A DNA stretch of 64,000 nucleotides from Rikenellaceae bacterium (GCA_015060045.1 SUZH01000002.1:62001-126000); one strand, 5' to 3'. Positions 1 through 9,234 are shown, counted from the first letter of the stretch. The notes: a model not told the origin generated them from the letters alone. A program made the numbers and translations.

Positions 1-72
1 ATCGAGTATTGCGAGTGCACGTGCAGATGGACGAACTTGGACATAATTTTTCAAGGGTTATAGTCAGTGAAA

Positions 73-80
73 CAAAGATA
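73..80 (-). promoter_or_regulatory. Possible promoter of a gene left of the window
   Basis: The minus strand reads TATCTTTG, a match to the Bacteroidetes -7 element TAnnTTTG. No TTTG lies at the usual upstream spacing. It points out of the window. The rest of 1-178 is AT-rich and holds no open reading frame that I can support. Confidence 0.3.
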
Positions 81-178
81 CATATATTTATGAAAAAAAA
101 TCGTGGCAGGGAGATTGTATTTTTCAACATTATTTCGTATATTTATAGCGTGATCACACACCCTTAAAACTCAACCAT

Positions 179-385
179 ATGCAACAAGAGCAATTCGTGA
201 TACTGGCGGAGTATCACACCTTGGCCGAGGCCGAGATCTCGAAATCGATTTTGCAGAGTGCAGGGCTTTGGGCTGACATCCGCAACGAATTTATGTCAGC
301 ACTCAATCCCATTGGAGGAGCCGCCCGCGTAGTGGTGCGCGCCGAAGATCAGCAGGAGGCAGAGAAACTGCTCCAGCAACGCTAA
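179..385 (+). CDS. DUF2007 small protein
   Basis: A 68-residue soluble protein with the DUF2007 (putative signal-transducing protein) pattern. An N-terminal strand (FVILAEYHT) is followed by a helix AEAEISKSILQSAG, a strand with an acidic end, and the final strand/helix VVVRAEDQQEAEKLL. The family has a small ferredoxin-like alpha/beta fold, and no biochemical role is established to my knowledge. Full length for the family. It is transcribed alone and ends at a terminator shared with the convergent aroE gene. The start ATG is the only one in frame near the N-terminus. A weak TATATTTA lies near 138, so no convincing promoter is assigned. Confidence 0.8.
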   Translation: MQQEQFVILAEYHTLAEAEISKSILQSAGLWADIRNEFMSALNPIGGAARVVVRAEDQQEAEKLLQQR

Positions 386-390
386 ATAGA

Positions 391-428
391 AAAAGCGGTC
401 GTCCTTTTGCAGGATGACCGCTTTACTT
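391..428. terminator. Bidirectional terminator between DUF2007 and aroE
   Basis: Hairpin with arms AAAGCGGTCGTCC and GGATGACCGCTTT (one G-U pair), with T-rich tail on the plus side and A-rich flank giving T on the minus side. It lies between two convergent genes. Confidence 0.8.
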
Positions 429-442
429 TTTTTTGCGATCGC

Positions 443-1174
443 TTACTCGTTCCAGATCGCCCAGCCGGCGGCAGCCTGACCGAGGAACATGCGCTCGCCG
501 TTCATGATCTTGGCACCACGCTGCTGACCATAGTCGAGGAATTGCGTCAAAGGCGGGTTGTAAACCAAATCCAGCAGATGATGCTCGGGTGTGATGTAGG
601 CATAGGGGATGCGCGGAGCCTCCTCGACGTTGGGCCATGTGCCTACGGGCGTCGCATTGATAATCAATTTCGACTCGGCAACCACCTCGACGGGCAGGTT
701 GTCATACGTGTAATTTCCCTTTGCCGGATCGCGCGAAATCAGATCGAACGGAATCTCCAACTCTGTGAGGGCATACTGCACGGCCTGCGAAGCTCCTCCC
801 GTACCGAGTACCAGCGCATGTTCGGGCACGACACCATCGAGCAACTCGGCCAAGGCCACACGCAGACCGATGATATCGGTATTGTGGCCAATCATGCGGC
901 CATCAGCATGACGACGCACGCAATTCACGGCACCAATCTTGGCCGCCTCGTCCGACAGGCCATCCAGGTAGCGCATCACCTGCTGCTTGTAGGGGATCGT
1001 CACATTAAAACCCTCCAGCGGCACACGCTCCAAAAGTTCGGGCAGTGCTTCGATCGAGGGTAATTCATACTGTGCAAAGTGGCAGTCAAGCCCTTCATTT
1101 TCGAATTTCGCCGTAAAGTGGCGGGCCGAGGCCGAGTGGCCGAGCGGACGGCCGATAATTCCGAATTCGCGCAT
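443..1174 (-). CDS. aroE: Shikimate dehydrogenase
   Basis: Shikimate 5-dehydrogenase of 243 residues, which reduces 3-dehydroshikimate with NADPH in the cytosolic shikimate pathway. The N-terminal substrate motif GRPLGHSASA (residues 8-17) carries the shikimate-binding serines. Catalytic Lys63 sits in NVTIPYK and Asp100 in HNTD. The cofactor loop GTGGAS is at 124-129. The C-terminus keeps DLVYNPPLT and the NGERMFLGQAA block. It is somewhat shorter than the usual 270 residues but all motifs are present. It is the last gene of a minus-strand run ettA-hisS-S41-YqaA-aroE with gaps of 6-29 bp, so co-transcription is likely. Confidence 0.95.
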   Translation of the reverse strand: MREFGIIGRPLGHSASARHFTAKFENEGLDCHFAQYELPSIEALPELLERVPLEGFNVTIPYKQQVMRYLDGLSDEAAKIGAVNCVRRHADGRMIGHNTDIIGLRVALAELLDGVVPEHALVLGTGGASQAVQYALTELEIPFDLISRDPAKGNYTYDNLPVEVVAESKLIINATPVGTWPNVEEAPRIPYAYITPEHHLLDLVYNPPLTQFLDYGQQRGAKIMNGERMFLGQAAAGWAIWNE

Positions 1175-1201
1175 AGTGTATTGAAGTTTTAAGGTTTCCG
1201 G

Positions 1202-1810
1202 TTAGAGTATATAGCCAAGCAGGAAGAACGAGCCCACCAAAAGCACCGTAAAGGCGATGGCCAGCAGGTTGAAATATTTATCGATAAAGCCCTTGATCGG
1301 TGCGCCGAATTTCCAAATCAAGCCCGCAATCAGGAAGAAACGCATACCGCGCGAAATGATCGATGCAATTATGAACATCAGCAAGTTGATATGGAACAGA
1401 CCTCCCGAGATCGTGAAAATCTTATAGGGCAGGGGGGTAAAGCCTGCTGTAAAGACAATCCAGAAGTTGTATTTATCGTAGAGCGCACCGACACTTTCAA
1501 AGGCCTCCTCCGAGAAGACATGATCGAAGAAAAATTGTGCAATGGCGGTATATTCGCCTGCCGTGTTCTGCCACACGAAAAAGCCGATCGAGTATCCTAA
1601 CAAAGCACCCAGAATGGAACCTGCCGTACAGATGGCGGCAAAGCGGAACGAACGAGCTACCGCGCCCAGGCAAAGAGCGATAAGCAGCACATCGGGCGGA
1701 ATGGGGAAAAAGCTCGACTCGGCAAAGGCCAACAGGAAGAGCGCCAAGGCTCCCCAACGCGAATCGCCCCAGGAGAGCATCCAATCATAGAGTCGTTTTA
1801 CAATGTTCAT
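1202..1810 (-). CDS. YqaA/DedA-like VTT-domain membrane protein
   Basis: A 202-residue integral membrane protein of the VTT (SNARE-associated/DedA) superfamily, YqaA branch. The N-terminal LALFLLAFAESSFFPIPPD segment is the characteristic re-entrant motif with glutamate and paired prolines. FTAGFTPLPYKIFTISGG is the second family motif. Four to five hydrophobic segments are visible. DedA relatives support membrane homeostasis and some translocate undecaprenyl phosphate; the substrate of the YqaA branch is not known, so no reaction is claimed. It lies 29 bp after the S41 protease and 27 bp before aroE on the same strand. The ATG at 1810 is well supported. Confidence 0.85.
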   Translation of the reverse strand: MNIVKRLYDWMLSWGDSRWGALALFLLAFAESSFFPIPPDVLLIALCLGAVARSFRFAAICTAGSILGALLGYSIGFFVWQNTAGEYTAIAQFFFDHVFSEEAFESVGALYDKYNFWIVFTAGFTPLPYKIFTISGGLFHINLLMFIIASIISRGMRFFLIAGLIWKFGAPIKGFIDKYFNLLAIAFTVLLVGSFFLLGYIL

Positions 1811-1839
1811 CTTTTAATTCAAATAATCGTGTTATGGTT

Positions 1840-3375
1840 TTATTTTTCAAGCAATTCCATTGCCTTGATATAAGGCTCATTATAGCGGGGATTCATCACG
1901 CGATAGAACCCTTCGCTACCATACAGTCGCTGGGCAATGTAGGCCTTCATCAGGCTCTTCAACAGTTGTTCCGAGCGCTTGTACTCCTCCTCCACAAAGG
2001 CAATTTTTGACTTCTCGCCTTCCGCAATCAACCGATCGAGCACCTCCTGCGGCAGATCAAATTCCGCCACAAATTGTTGCACATCCGCATAGTTTGCTTT
2101 CAGTGAGATGCGGTTGAGATCCAGATAATCATTCACAGCCAGCTGCAACAATCCGTGACGCACCAGGCGCGCATAGTAGGGTGAATAATGTGTCGTATCG
2201 CTCTCCACACGCACGTCGGGACGAATACCACCACCGCCATAAATGACACGGCCCCGATTCAGCGAACGATAGCGCGGTGTTGCATCGGTAATCGAATCGG
2301 CATAGCCGAGCAAATGCTCTGCGTAATAGGCTTCACGCTCACCTCGCTTGTAGGGTCGCTGAATGGCGCGTCCCGAGGGGGTCAGGTAACGCGACGTCGT
2401 CAATCGAACCGCCGACCCGTCGCCCAACGGAATCTGTCGTTGCACCAATCCCTTACCGAAACTCGTGCGTCCGACAATCGTAGCTCGATCCCAATCCTGT
2501 AGCGCACCGGCCACGATCTCCGAAGCCGAAGCCGAGCGTTCATCAATCAGCACTACCACGCGACCCGTTAGCATCGTACCCTCACGACGCGTCAGAAAAC
2601 GTTGTGCAGTCTCCGAGCGCCCCTCGGTCGAAAGCACCAGCGACCCTCGTGTCAGAAAGAACCCCGCCAAATCGATCGCCTGATCCAATAACCCGCCGCC
2701 ATTACCGCGCAGATCCACAATCAGCCGATGAGGACGACCCAACTTCTCATAGGCGGCCTCAAACTCCTCGACCGTTGTACGGCCAAAACGATTCACCTTG
2801 ATATAACCCGTCTTGGGCGATGCCATATAGGCGGCATCAAGTGTATGGATCGGTAATTTTTCGCGCGTGAGGGAGAATTCCAACAACTCCTCCACGCCAC
2901 GACGATAGACCGTCACCTGAACCTTCGTACCTGCCTTACCGCGCAAGTGTTTAGGTACATCGGCGAGTTTCATGCCCACCGCCGGCAGCGTGTCGATCTT
3001 CACGATACGATCACCGGGCAACAAACCTGCCCGTTCAGCCGGACCACCTGCGAGCGTTCCCATCACCGTAACCGTATCTCGATTGATTTGGTGTTCGATG
3101 CCGATACCGCTATACTCACCTTCGATCTCCACCTGCACCTGTTCCATCTCCGAACGCGGGATGTAGCTCGAATGAGGATCAAGCGTCGAAAGCATCCCCT
3201 CCAACGCACCATCGACCACCTGCTCCATGGAGAGGGTGTCGATGTAGCTACGTTCCAAGAGGCGATAGGCGCGCGCCAACTTCTGCAGTTGACGCACCGC
3301 CTCCACGTCTTGTTGCGCCATCAGTGTACCACAACAGGCCACCAATGCGAGGAGCGTGATCAACAGGCGTTTCAT
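1840..3375 (-). CDS. S41-family C-terminal processing peptidase
   Basis: Periplasmic serine protease of the CtpA/Prc group, 511 residues. A cleavable signal peptide (about 1-20, ending LMA-Q) is followed by a helical region and then a PDZ domain around 85-165 (GIGIE, GPAERAGLLPGDRI). The S41 catalytic core carries LRGNGGGLLDQA at about 222-233, the nucleophile motif SASASE at 281-286 and the general-base Lys308 in SFGKG. A C-terminal helical tail extends to 511. These enzymes trim the C-termini of periplasmic or envelope proteins; the target is unknown. It starts 6 bp after hisS and is probably in its operon. Confidence 0.92.
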   Translation of the reverse strand: MKRLLITLLALVACCGTLMAQQDVEAVRQLQKLARAYRLLERSYIDTLSMEQVVDGALEGMLSTLDPHSSYIPRSEMEQVQVEIEGEYSGIGIEHQINRDTVTVMGTLAGGPAERAGLLPGDRIVKIDTLPAVGMKLADVPKHLRGKAGTKVQVTVYRRGVEELLEFSLTREKLPIHTLDAAYMASPKTGYIKVNRFGRTTVEEFEAAYEKLGRPHRLIVDLRGNGGGLLDQAIDLAGFFLTRGSLVLSTEGRSETAQRFLTRREGTMLTGRVVVLIDERSASASEIVAGALQDWDRATIVGRTSFGKGLVQRQIPLGDGSAVRLTTSRYLTPSGRAIQRPYKRGEREAYYAEHLLGYADSITDATPRYRSLNRGRVIYGGGGIRPDVRVESDTTHYSPYYARLVRHGLLQLAVNDYLDLNRISLKANYADVQQFVAEFDLPQEVLDRLIAEGEKSKIAFVEEEYKRSEQLLKSLMKAYIAQRLYGSEGFYRVMNPRYNEPYIKAMELLEK

Positions 3376-3381
3376 GCCGTT

Positions 3382-4725
3382 TTACGACAGCAAGAGTTGC
3401 AGATCTGCAAACGGGATACGGCGCTGCTCACCCGTCATCATATTCTTTACGGTTGCCTCCTTCTCAGCGAGTTCCTGCGAGCCGATGATCACCACAAAGG
3501 GAATCTGGCGACGGTTGGCATACTCCATCTGCTTCTTCATCTTGGCCGGCTCGGGGTAAATCTCCACAGCTATACCCATCGAGCGAAGCCCGCGCAGCAA
3601 TTTGAGCGAAGCGTTCTGCTCCTCGGTGCCCAGATTGAGGAAGATGGCACGTGTCGAAGAGTTCAGCTCCTCGGGGAAGAGGTTCAGACCGAGCATCACA
3701 TCGTAGATGCGATCAGCACCGAACGAGATACCTACGCCCGATACATTCTGCAGGCCAAAGATACCCGTCAGGTTGTCATAACGGCCACCGCCCGAGATCG
3801 AACCAATCTGATAATCAAGCGCCTTTACCTCAAAAATAGCACCCGTATAGTAGTTCAGACCACGCGCCAGCGAGAGGTCGAGCTCCACCTGCAGATTGAT
3901 ACCGAGCGCCTCGACATGGTTGCAGACCGTCTCCATCTCCGCGACGCCCAACAGACCCGTCTCCGACGCAGCCAGCACTTCGCGAATCGTGGCAATCTTC
4001 TCGGCGTTGGTGCCCTGCAACTCCAGGATCGGCTGCAGTTTCTCGATAGCAGCCTCCTCCAAGCCACGCTCACGCAACTCGGCCTTCACATTCTCCAGGC
4101 CGATCTTGTCGAGCTTGTCGATGGCCACCGTGATATCCATCATCTTGTCGGCATGGCCGATCACCTCGGCAATACCGTAGAGGATCTTGCGGTTGTTCAT
4201 CTTCAGTGCCACGCGGATACCGAGCTTTTGGAACACGCGCTCCACGATCTCCACCAACTCCACCTCGCAGAGGAGCGACTTCGTGCCGATCACATCGACA
4301 TCACACTGGTAGAACTCGCGGTAGCGACCCTTCTGCGGACGGTCGGCACGCCATACGGGCTGCACCTGATAGCGCTTGAAGGGGAAGGTAATCTCGTTCT
4401 GGTGCTGCACGACATAGCGGGCAAAGGGGACCGTGAGGTCATAGCGCAGACCCTTCTCCGAGATCTTCGAGGCCTGGCGTACCTCCTCGTCGGAGAGGTT
4501 GGCAGCGTAGTCGCCCGAATTCAAGATCTTAAAGAGGAGCTTGTCACCCTCCTCGCCATACTTACCCAACAGGGTAGAGAGGTTCTCCATCGAGGGGGTC
4601 TCGAGCGGAGCAAAGCCATAGAGGCGGAAGACCGACTTGATGGTATCGAAAATATAGTTACGACGCATCATCTCAACAGGCGAGAAGTCGCGTGTACCCT
4701 TTGGAATCGAAGGTTTTTGAGCCAT
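3382..4725 (-). CDS. hisS: Histidyl-tRNA synthetase
   Basis: Class II aminoacyl-tRNA synthetase of 447 residues that charges tRNA-His. The N-terminal PKGTRDF is typical. Motif 2 is at 124-144 (VWRADRP...[10 protein letters not shown]), the histidine-specific [10 protein letters not shown] is at 286-295, and motif 3 (GISFGADR) is at 332-339. The C-terminal anticodon-binding domain ends the protein. It sits 13 bp after ettA, so two translation genes head this run. An open frame of nearly 600 codons on the opposite strand is a codon-usage shadow. Confidence 0.97.
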   Translation of the reverse strand: MAQKPSIPKGTRDFSPVEMMRRNYIFDTIKSVFRLYGFAPLETPSMENLSTLLGKYGEEGDKLLFKILNSGDYAANLSDEEVRQASKISEKGLRYDLTVPFARYVVQHQNEITFPFKRYQVQPVWRADRPQKGRYREFYQCDVDVIGTKSLLCEVELVEIVERVFQKLGIRVALKMNNRKILYGIAEVIGHADKMMDITVAIDKLDKIGLENVKAELRERGLEEAAIEKLQPILELQGTNAEKIATIREVLAASETGLLGVAEMETVCNHVEALGINLQVELDLSLARGLNYYTGAIFEVKALDYQIGSISGGGRYDNLTGIFGLQNVSGVGISFGADRIYDVMLGLNLFPEELNSSTRAIFLNLGTEEQNASLKLLRGLRSMGIAVEIYPEPAKMKKQMEYANRRQIPFVVIIGSQELAEKEATVKNMMTGEQRRIPFADLQLLLS

Positions 4726-4738
4726 AGTCTATAAATTG

Positions 4739-6415
4739 TTAGTCGGCAATAAGTTTCTTGTATTTTACGCGGTGAGGCGTCGTATCCTCACCCTGGGCCT
4801 TCTTCCAAGCCTCATACTCGGAGTAGGTACCCTCGTAGAAGACCACGCGCGAATCGCCCTCGAACGAAAGGATGTGCGTAGCGATACGATCGAGGAACCA
4901 ACGGTCGTGCGAAATAACTACGGCGCAACCGGCGAAGTTCTCCAGACCCTCCTCCAGCGCACGCAGCGTATTTACATCGATGTCGTTGGTCGGCTCATCC
5001 AAGAGGATCACGTTACCCTCCTCCTTGAGTGCGAGAGCCAGGTGCAGACGATTTCTCTCACCACCCGACAGCACGCCGCACTTCTTCTCCTGGTCGGCAC
5101 CCGAGAAGTTGAAGCGACCGACGTAGGCGCGGGCATTAACCTGGCGGTTACCGAGCGTAATGAGGTCGGCGCCCTGCGAAATCACCTCGTACACGGTCTT
5201 CTCGGGATCGATCGACTTGTGCTGCTGATCAACATAAGCGAGTTTCACCGTCGGACCTACACGGAACGAACCGCTCGTCGGCTCATCCAAGCCCATGATC
5301 ATACGGAAGAGGGTAGTCTTACCCGTACCATTGGCACCGATCACGCCCACGATACCTGCGGGAGGCAGCGAGAAGTTCAGACCCTCGTACAGCACACGGT
5401 CGCCAAAGGCCTTCGTAACGTCGTGCGCCTCGATGACGATATCGCCCAAACGCGGACCATTCGGGATGTAGATCTCCAGACGCTCCTCTTTCTGCTTCGT
5501 ATCCTCGTTCAGCATCTTATCGTAGGCCGACAGACGAGCCTTCGACTTGGCGTGACGACCGGCGGGCGACATGCGTACCCACTCCAACTCACGCTCCAAG
5601 GTCTTACGGCGCTTCGACTCCTGCTTCTCCTCCATCGCCATACGGGCGGTCTTCTGCTCCAACCAGCCCGAGTAGTTACCCTTCCAGGGAATACCCTCAC
5701 CGCGGTCAAGCTCCAGAATCCAACCGGCCACGTTATCGAGGAAGTAACGGTCGTGCGTTACGGCAATCACCGTACCCTTGTACTGCTGCAGGTGCTGCTC
5801 CAACCAATCGATCGACTCGGCGTCGAGGTGGTTGGTCGGCTCATCAAGCAGCAAGACATCGGGCTGCTGCAACAACAGCCGGCACAGGGCCACGCGACGA
5901 CGCTCACCACCCGAAAGCACCTTCACCGGCTGATCGCCATCGGGACAGCGCAGGGCATCCATGGCGCGGTTCAACACCTGGTCCAACTCCCAGCCGTTCA
6001 CCTGGTCGATCTTCTCATACAATTCACCCTGACGCTCGATGAGGGCGTTCATCTCGTCGTCCGACATCGGCTCGCAGAGCTTCATGTTAATCTCCTCGTA
6101 CTCCTTCATCAGAGCTACCGTAGCGGCACAGCCCTCCTCGACCACCTCGCGAACGGTCTTCGTATCGTCGAGCTTCGGCTCCTGCTCCAGGTAGCCCACC
6201 GAGTAGCCTGGCGAGAAGACCACCTCGCCCTCGAAGTTCTTGTCCAGACCTGCGATGATCTTCATCAGGGTCGATTTACCCGAACCGTTCATACCCACGA
6301 TACCAATCTTGGCACCATAGAAGAACGAGAGGTAGATGTTGTTCAAAACACGCTTTTGATTGGTGAAGGTCTTCGAAACACCCACCATCGAAAAGATAAT
6401 TTTTTCGTCTGCCAT
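4739..6415 (-). CDS. ettA: Energy-dependent translational throttle protein EttA (ABC-F)
   Basis: ABC-F ATPase of 558 residues with two nucleotide-binding domains and no membrane segment. The first Walker A is GMNGSGKST at 41-49, with signature LSGGERRR and Walker B DEPTNHLD at 191-198. The second Walker A is GANGTGKTT at about 360-368, with signature LSGGERNR and DEPTNDID near 473-480. The charged helical linker (about 250-310) is the P-site-tRNA-interaction region. EttA binds the ribosomal E site and gates the first elongation step according to ADP/ATP. It is the first gene of the five-gene minus-strand run; a TATCTTTG element lies about 35 bp upstream. Confidence 0.95.
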   Translation of the reverse strand: MADEKIIFSMVGVSKTFTNQKRVLNNIYLSFFYGAKIGIVGMNGSGKSTLMKIIAGLDKNFEGEVVFSPGYSVGYLEQEPKLDDTKTVREVVEEGCAATVALMKEYEEINMKLCEPMSDDEMNALIERQGELYEKIDQVNGWELDQVLNRAMDALRCPDGDQPVKVLSGGERRRVALCRLLLQQPDVLLLDEPTNHLDAESIDWLEQHLQQYKGTVIAVTHDRYFLDNVAGWILELDRGEGIPWKGNYSGWLEQKTARMAMEEKQESKRRKTLERELEWVRMSPAGRHAKSKARLSAYDKMLNEDTKQKEERLEIYIPNGPRLGDIVIEAHDVTKAFGDRVLYEGLNFSLPPAGIVGVIGANGTGKTTLFRMIMGLDEPTSGSFRVGPTVKLAYVDQQHKSIDPEKTVYEVISQGADLITLGNRQVNARAYVGRFNFSGADQEKKCGVLSGGERNRLHLALALKEEGNVILLDEPTNDIDVNTLRALEEGLENFAGCAVVISHDRWFLDRIATHILSFEGDSRVVFYEGTYSEYEAWKKAQGEDTTPHRVKYKKLIAD

Positions 6416-6449
6416 ATATGCTAATTTTTGTTTATTTCGCTTTATCAGG

Positions 6450-6457
6450 CAAAGATA
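6450..6457 (-). promoter_or_regulatory. -7 element for the ettA operon
   Basis: Minus strand TATCTTTG, about 35 bp upstream of the ettA ATG. No clear TTTG at 19-21 nt upstream. Confidence 0.5.
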
Positions 6458-6555
6458 CTAAATTAAATTCAAAATTTAGAATGTATAATTCAAAATTACG
6501 TTTCGAGTAATTGGTCGGTGCCGACACAGAAAAATCAAACTTTTCTACCGATTTA

Positions 6556-6585
6556 TTTGCAGGGGTGAGATTTTTTCTAACTTTG
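6556..6585 (+). promoter_or_regulatory. Promoter of the TonB C-terminal-like gene
   Basis: TTTG at 6556-6559 and TAACTTTG at 6578-6585, spacing 18 nt; about 32 bp before the ATG at 6618. Confidence 0.6.
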
Positions 6586-6617
6586 TGCTACTAACAAACC
6601 TAAAGCCCTTGAATTGC

Positions 6618-7091
6618 ATGAAAAGAGTAGTATGTATGTGTCTTCTGTTGGCGGTTTGTGCGATGGACATCCAGGCTCAACCGACACCCGACCAAGGAAA
6701 GGAAAAGCGCGTCATGCCCGTATGGCCGAAATGCGAGAACTACAAAGAGTCTGTTCCCTATTTTCGCGCTTGGTTCAACAAGGAGTACGACCGTCAGCTC
6801 AACCTGTATCGCAAGGAGCATCAAGATCTTTACAAGGCTCAACGTCACGATTTGCAAGATTGCATGGTACGAATCATCATCGACAAAACGGGCCACATGG
6901 CCTTCGACTCTACCAAGCCGGAAACACTCTGCGAGATGCAACGCACCGTCATCATCAACACGTTGCGCGAAGCTCCTGTGTGGAGTCCGGCAACCATCGA
7001 TGACAGGGCAGTCAACTTTCCCATCATCCTTCCGATTAGCCATTCGGCCGAATACGAAAATATCCACAAATACCCCGGGCGCACCGAGTAG
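6618..7091 (+). CDS. Secreted protein with a TonB C-terminal-like domain
   Basis: A 157-residue secreted protein. The signal peptide MKRVVCMCLLLAVCAMDIQA fixes the start at 6618; an upstream in-frame start (6585) would overlap the promoter. The mature C-terminal half reads VRIIIDKTGHM, then INTLREAPVWSPATIDDRAVNFPIILPI. This follows the TonB C-terminal domain pattern (strand, helix, x-W-x-PA, basic/neutral loop, final strand). There is no N-terminal membrane anchor or proline-rich spacer as in a true TonB, and no ExbB/ExbD nearby. It is therefore a periplasmic TonB-CTD-like protein of unknown role, ending at a terminator shared with rubrerythrin. Confidence 0.7.
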   Translation: MKRVVCMCLLLAVCAMDIQAQPTPDQGKEKRVMPVWPKCENYKESVPYFRAWFNKEYDRQLNLYRKEHQDLYKAQRHDLQDCMVRIIIDKTGHMAFDSTKPETLCEMQRTVIINTLREAPVWSPATIDDRAVNFPIILPISHSAEYENIHKYPGRTE

Positions 7092-7106
7092 TCAAGCGTA
7101 AAAACA

Positions 7107-7136
7107 AAAAAAGAGTTGCAAACGCAACTCTTTTTT
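7107..7136. terminator. Bidirectional terminator
   Basis: Hairpin AAAAGAGTTGC-AAAC-GCAACTCTTTT flanked by A and T runs, between two convergent genes. Confidence 0.85.
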
Positions 7137-7155
7137 GTGCTATATGCTTTTCTTT

Positions 7156-7734
7156 TTAGTAGTTCTGCTTCATCGGCTCGAAGTAGGACTGCGGATGCAA
7201 ACAAGCGGGGCAAGCCTTCGGAGCATCCTGAGCCTCGACGATGAAACCGCAGTTGCGGCACTGCCACCAAATCTTACCGTCACGGTGGAAGAAGTCGCCA
7301 TCCGTCAGACGGCTCAGCAGCTTCAGATAGCGGCGCTCATGCTCAGCCTCGACTTTCGAAATGTTGCGGAATGCAGCAGCCACGGCGGGGAAACCCTCCT
7401 CGTCAGCAACAGCAGCAAAAGCGGGGTAGAGTACATCCCACTCCTCGTTCTCGCCCTGAGCGGCGGCCAGCAGGTTCTCCTGCGTCGTGCCGATCTTACC
7501 AGCGGGGTAGGTGGCCGTAATCTCCAGATCGCCACCCTCGAGGAACTTGAAGAAACGCTTGGCGTGCTCCTTCTCCTGCTCGGCGGTCTCCATGAAGAGG
7601 CCTGCGATCTGCTCGTAGCCCTCCTTCTTGGCTACCGATGCAAAAAACGTATAACGGGTGCGTGCCTGGCTCTCACCGGCAAAGGCTTTGAGCAGATTCT
7701 GCTCGGTCTTGGTGCCTTTCAAACTCTTTTCCAT
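7156..7734 (-). CDS. rbr: Rubrerythrin
   Basis: Non-haem di-iron peroxidase of 192 residues that reduces hydrogen peroxide in anaerobes. The four-helix diiron domain shows FAGESQARTRY, the ExxH motif EKEH and the second ExxH motif EAEH. The C-terminal rubredoxin-like domain has the two metal-binding pairs CRNCG and CPAC that bind an Fe(Cys)4 centre. Full length for the family. It stands as a single gene with its own -7 element TAATTTTG about 40 bp upstream and a terminator just downstream. Its role is defence against oxidative stress in the cytoplasm. Confidence 0.96.
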   Translation of the reverse strand: MEKSLKGTKTEQNLLKAFAGESQARTRYTFFASVAKKEGYEQIAGLFMETAEQEKEHAKRFFKFLEGGDLEITATYPAGKIGTTQENLLAAAQGENEEWDVLYPAFAAVADEEGFPAVAAAFRNISKVEAEHERRYLKLLSRLTDGDFFHRDGKIWWQCRNCGFIVEAQDAPKACPACLHPQSYFEPMKQNY

Positions 7735-7771
7735 AGTACTTTCTGTTTATGTGTGATTAGTTTTACTGATG

Positions 7772-7779
7772 CAAAATTA
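7772..7779 (-). promoter_or_regulatory. -7 element of the rubrerythrin gene
   Basis: Minus strand TAATTTTG, about 38 bp upstream of the start codon. Confidence 0.5.
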
Positions 7780-7845
7780 CAATAAAAATCGAACCCTGCA
7801 AGAAAAAAATTCGATCAAGAGTTTTTATAAGACCATCAGCAAGAT

Positions 7846-8898
7846 TTATAGCCCTTTTTCGAGTAGCGTTTCCGTATCGGTAAAGAAGGTACGGGCTGCC
7901 GGATTGGTGGTCAGTGTATCGGCCGCCTCGCGCGTCAAAAGGCGATAGCCATGCGCACGATCCACCCAGATAGGAATCGGACGATAGGTAATTTTTAACG
8001 GATCATCACCCTGTTTCTCCAACGCGACCTCTACCATCAAGCCTCCATCCGTATAGCGCTTGCGCTGGTTTGAAAGAAAATTGCCCAACGAGTAAATCGT
8101 CAGTCGCCCTAGCGAATCCTGCACAAGAGGCTGCACGACATGCGGATGGGAACCGATAATCAGTTGCACACCCTCGCGTTGGAGAAATTCAGCCATACGT
8201 CGCTGTTCACGGTTGGGTTTGCGTTCATATTCGATACCCCAATGCAGCGCCACGGCCAGGCAATCGGGCATCCACTCTTTGGCGCGACGAATATCCTCCT
8301 TCATCTGCACCGTATCGAGGCGATTGACAACCACCGGATGCACAACGGGCATCCCGTTCGTGCCGTAGGTATAATTCAACAGGGCAATCGAAATGCCATT
8401 GATCTGCAAATAGAGGTGCGGACGGGCATTTCGTTCGCGCGCAGAGAGGAAAACTCCCGTATGCTTCAGCCCGCGGTGATCGAGCGCCTCGATCGTTTCA
8501 CGCGCCCCTCGCGCACCATAATCCATGCAGTGGTTATTGGCCAAAAGCGCCACATCAAAGCCCGCCTCGCGCACCGCATCGGCCATCGCAGCCGGGGAGC
8601 GGAAGAGGGGGTAGCCCGTATAGGCGCCCTTTTCGGCCAGGGTTGTTTCAAGGTTTACCACCGCCAGATCGACCTCCTCGATTAGGGGTTTAATATAGGT
8701 AAACGAGGGGCTAAAATCGTAGCCCTCCGAGGTGCGGGCAGCCGTCAGTTGGGGCGTGTGCACCATCAAATCGCCCGCCAAGAGGAGCGAAGCGCGATGC
8801 ACGGGGATAGGTTGAGGATCAGCAGCAGGGGGCATAGTCGGTTGCTCCACACACCCCGACAACAACAAGAGAACTCCGTATAACCACCCGCTGCGCAT
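7846..8898 (-). CDS. CapA-family lipoprotein (metallophosphatase fold)
   Basis: A 350-residue lipoprotein with lipobox LLSGC (Cys16) after a short signal peptide. The mature part is a CapA/PgsA-type domain of the metallophosphatase fold. LLAGDLMVH near the N-terminus, NLETT, LLANNHCMDYG and IGSHPHVVQP are the metal-binding blocks. CapA relatives take part in poly-gamma-glutamate capsule export or other envelope polymer work, but many Bacteroidales copies have no partner PgsB/PgsC. None is seen here, so the substrate stays open. It starts 5 bp after the DUF4491 gene and is co-transcribed with it. Confidence 0.88.
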   Translation of the reverse strand: MRSGWLYGVLLLLSGCVEQPTMPPAADPQPIPVHRASLLLAGDLMVHTPQLTAARTSEGYDFSPSFTYIKPLIEEVDLAVVNLETTLAEKGAYTGYPLFRSPAAMADAVREAGFDVALLANNHCMDYGARGARETIEALDHRGLKHTGVFLSARERNARPHLYLQINGISIALLNYTYGTNGMPVVHPVVVNRLDTVQMKEDIRRAKEWMPDCLAVALHWGIEYERKPNREQRRMAEFLQREGVQLIIGSHPHVVQPLVQDSLGRLTIYSLGNFLSNQRKRYTDGGLMVEVALEKQGDDPLKITYRPIPIWVDRAHGYRLLTREAADTLTTNPAARTFFTDTETLLEKGL

Positions 8899-8903
8899 AG
8901 CTA

Positions 8904-9227
8904 TTATTTTGAACGGTGCTTATTCTGGCGCTTCGGATTGGCCGGGAACCAGCCCTTCTCCACGCGACGACGCTGGTGGAAAAGCTCACCGATCGACCAG
9001 AACGACGAAGCGCCCCACACGGCCAGCAGCGTAGACCAAAAGAGGTTGGCGATGAGCAACGACGCCACGATCGACACAACGCCCATCAAGGCAAACACCC
9101 ACCAGCATCCCACGCCGAAATGATACTCGCCCTTAATCACCAGCGGATGAAACAGGCCGATAATAAAAAAGGTAGCCACGCCGATAACGAGGCCCATCAG
9201 ATTATAGGTTTCAAGAAATGTCATCAT
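8904..9227 (-). CDS. DUF4491 membrane protein
   Basis: A 107-residue protein with about three hydrophobic helices: LMGLVIGVATFFIIGLF, a WWVFALMGVVSIVAS segment, and FWSTLLAVWGASSF. A cytoplasm-type tail RRRVEKGWFPANPKRQ follows. It matches the Bacteroidetes DUF4491 family, whose function is unknown. Two adjacent ATG codons (9227 and 9224) could start it. The -7 element TATCTTTG ends only 7 bp upstream of the first ATG, so the mRNA leader is a few bases at most. It heads a two-gene unit with the CapA-like lipoprotein. Confidence 0.8.
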   Translation of the reverse strand: MMTFLETYNLMGLVIGVATFFIIGLFHPLVIKGEYHFGVGCWWVFALMGVVSIVASLLIANLFWSTLLAVWGASSFWSIGELFHQRRRVEKGWFPANPKRQNKHRSK

Positions 9228-9234
9228 AACGCCA

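Noticed and set aside
2947..6424. Long open frames (562-595 codons) on the plus strand opposite hisS and ettA
   Set aside because: They mirror real genes with clear motifs on the other strand, are rich in Leu, Arg, His and Thr from complementary codon usage, and lack start signals.
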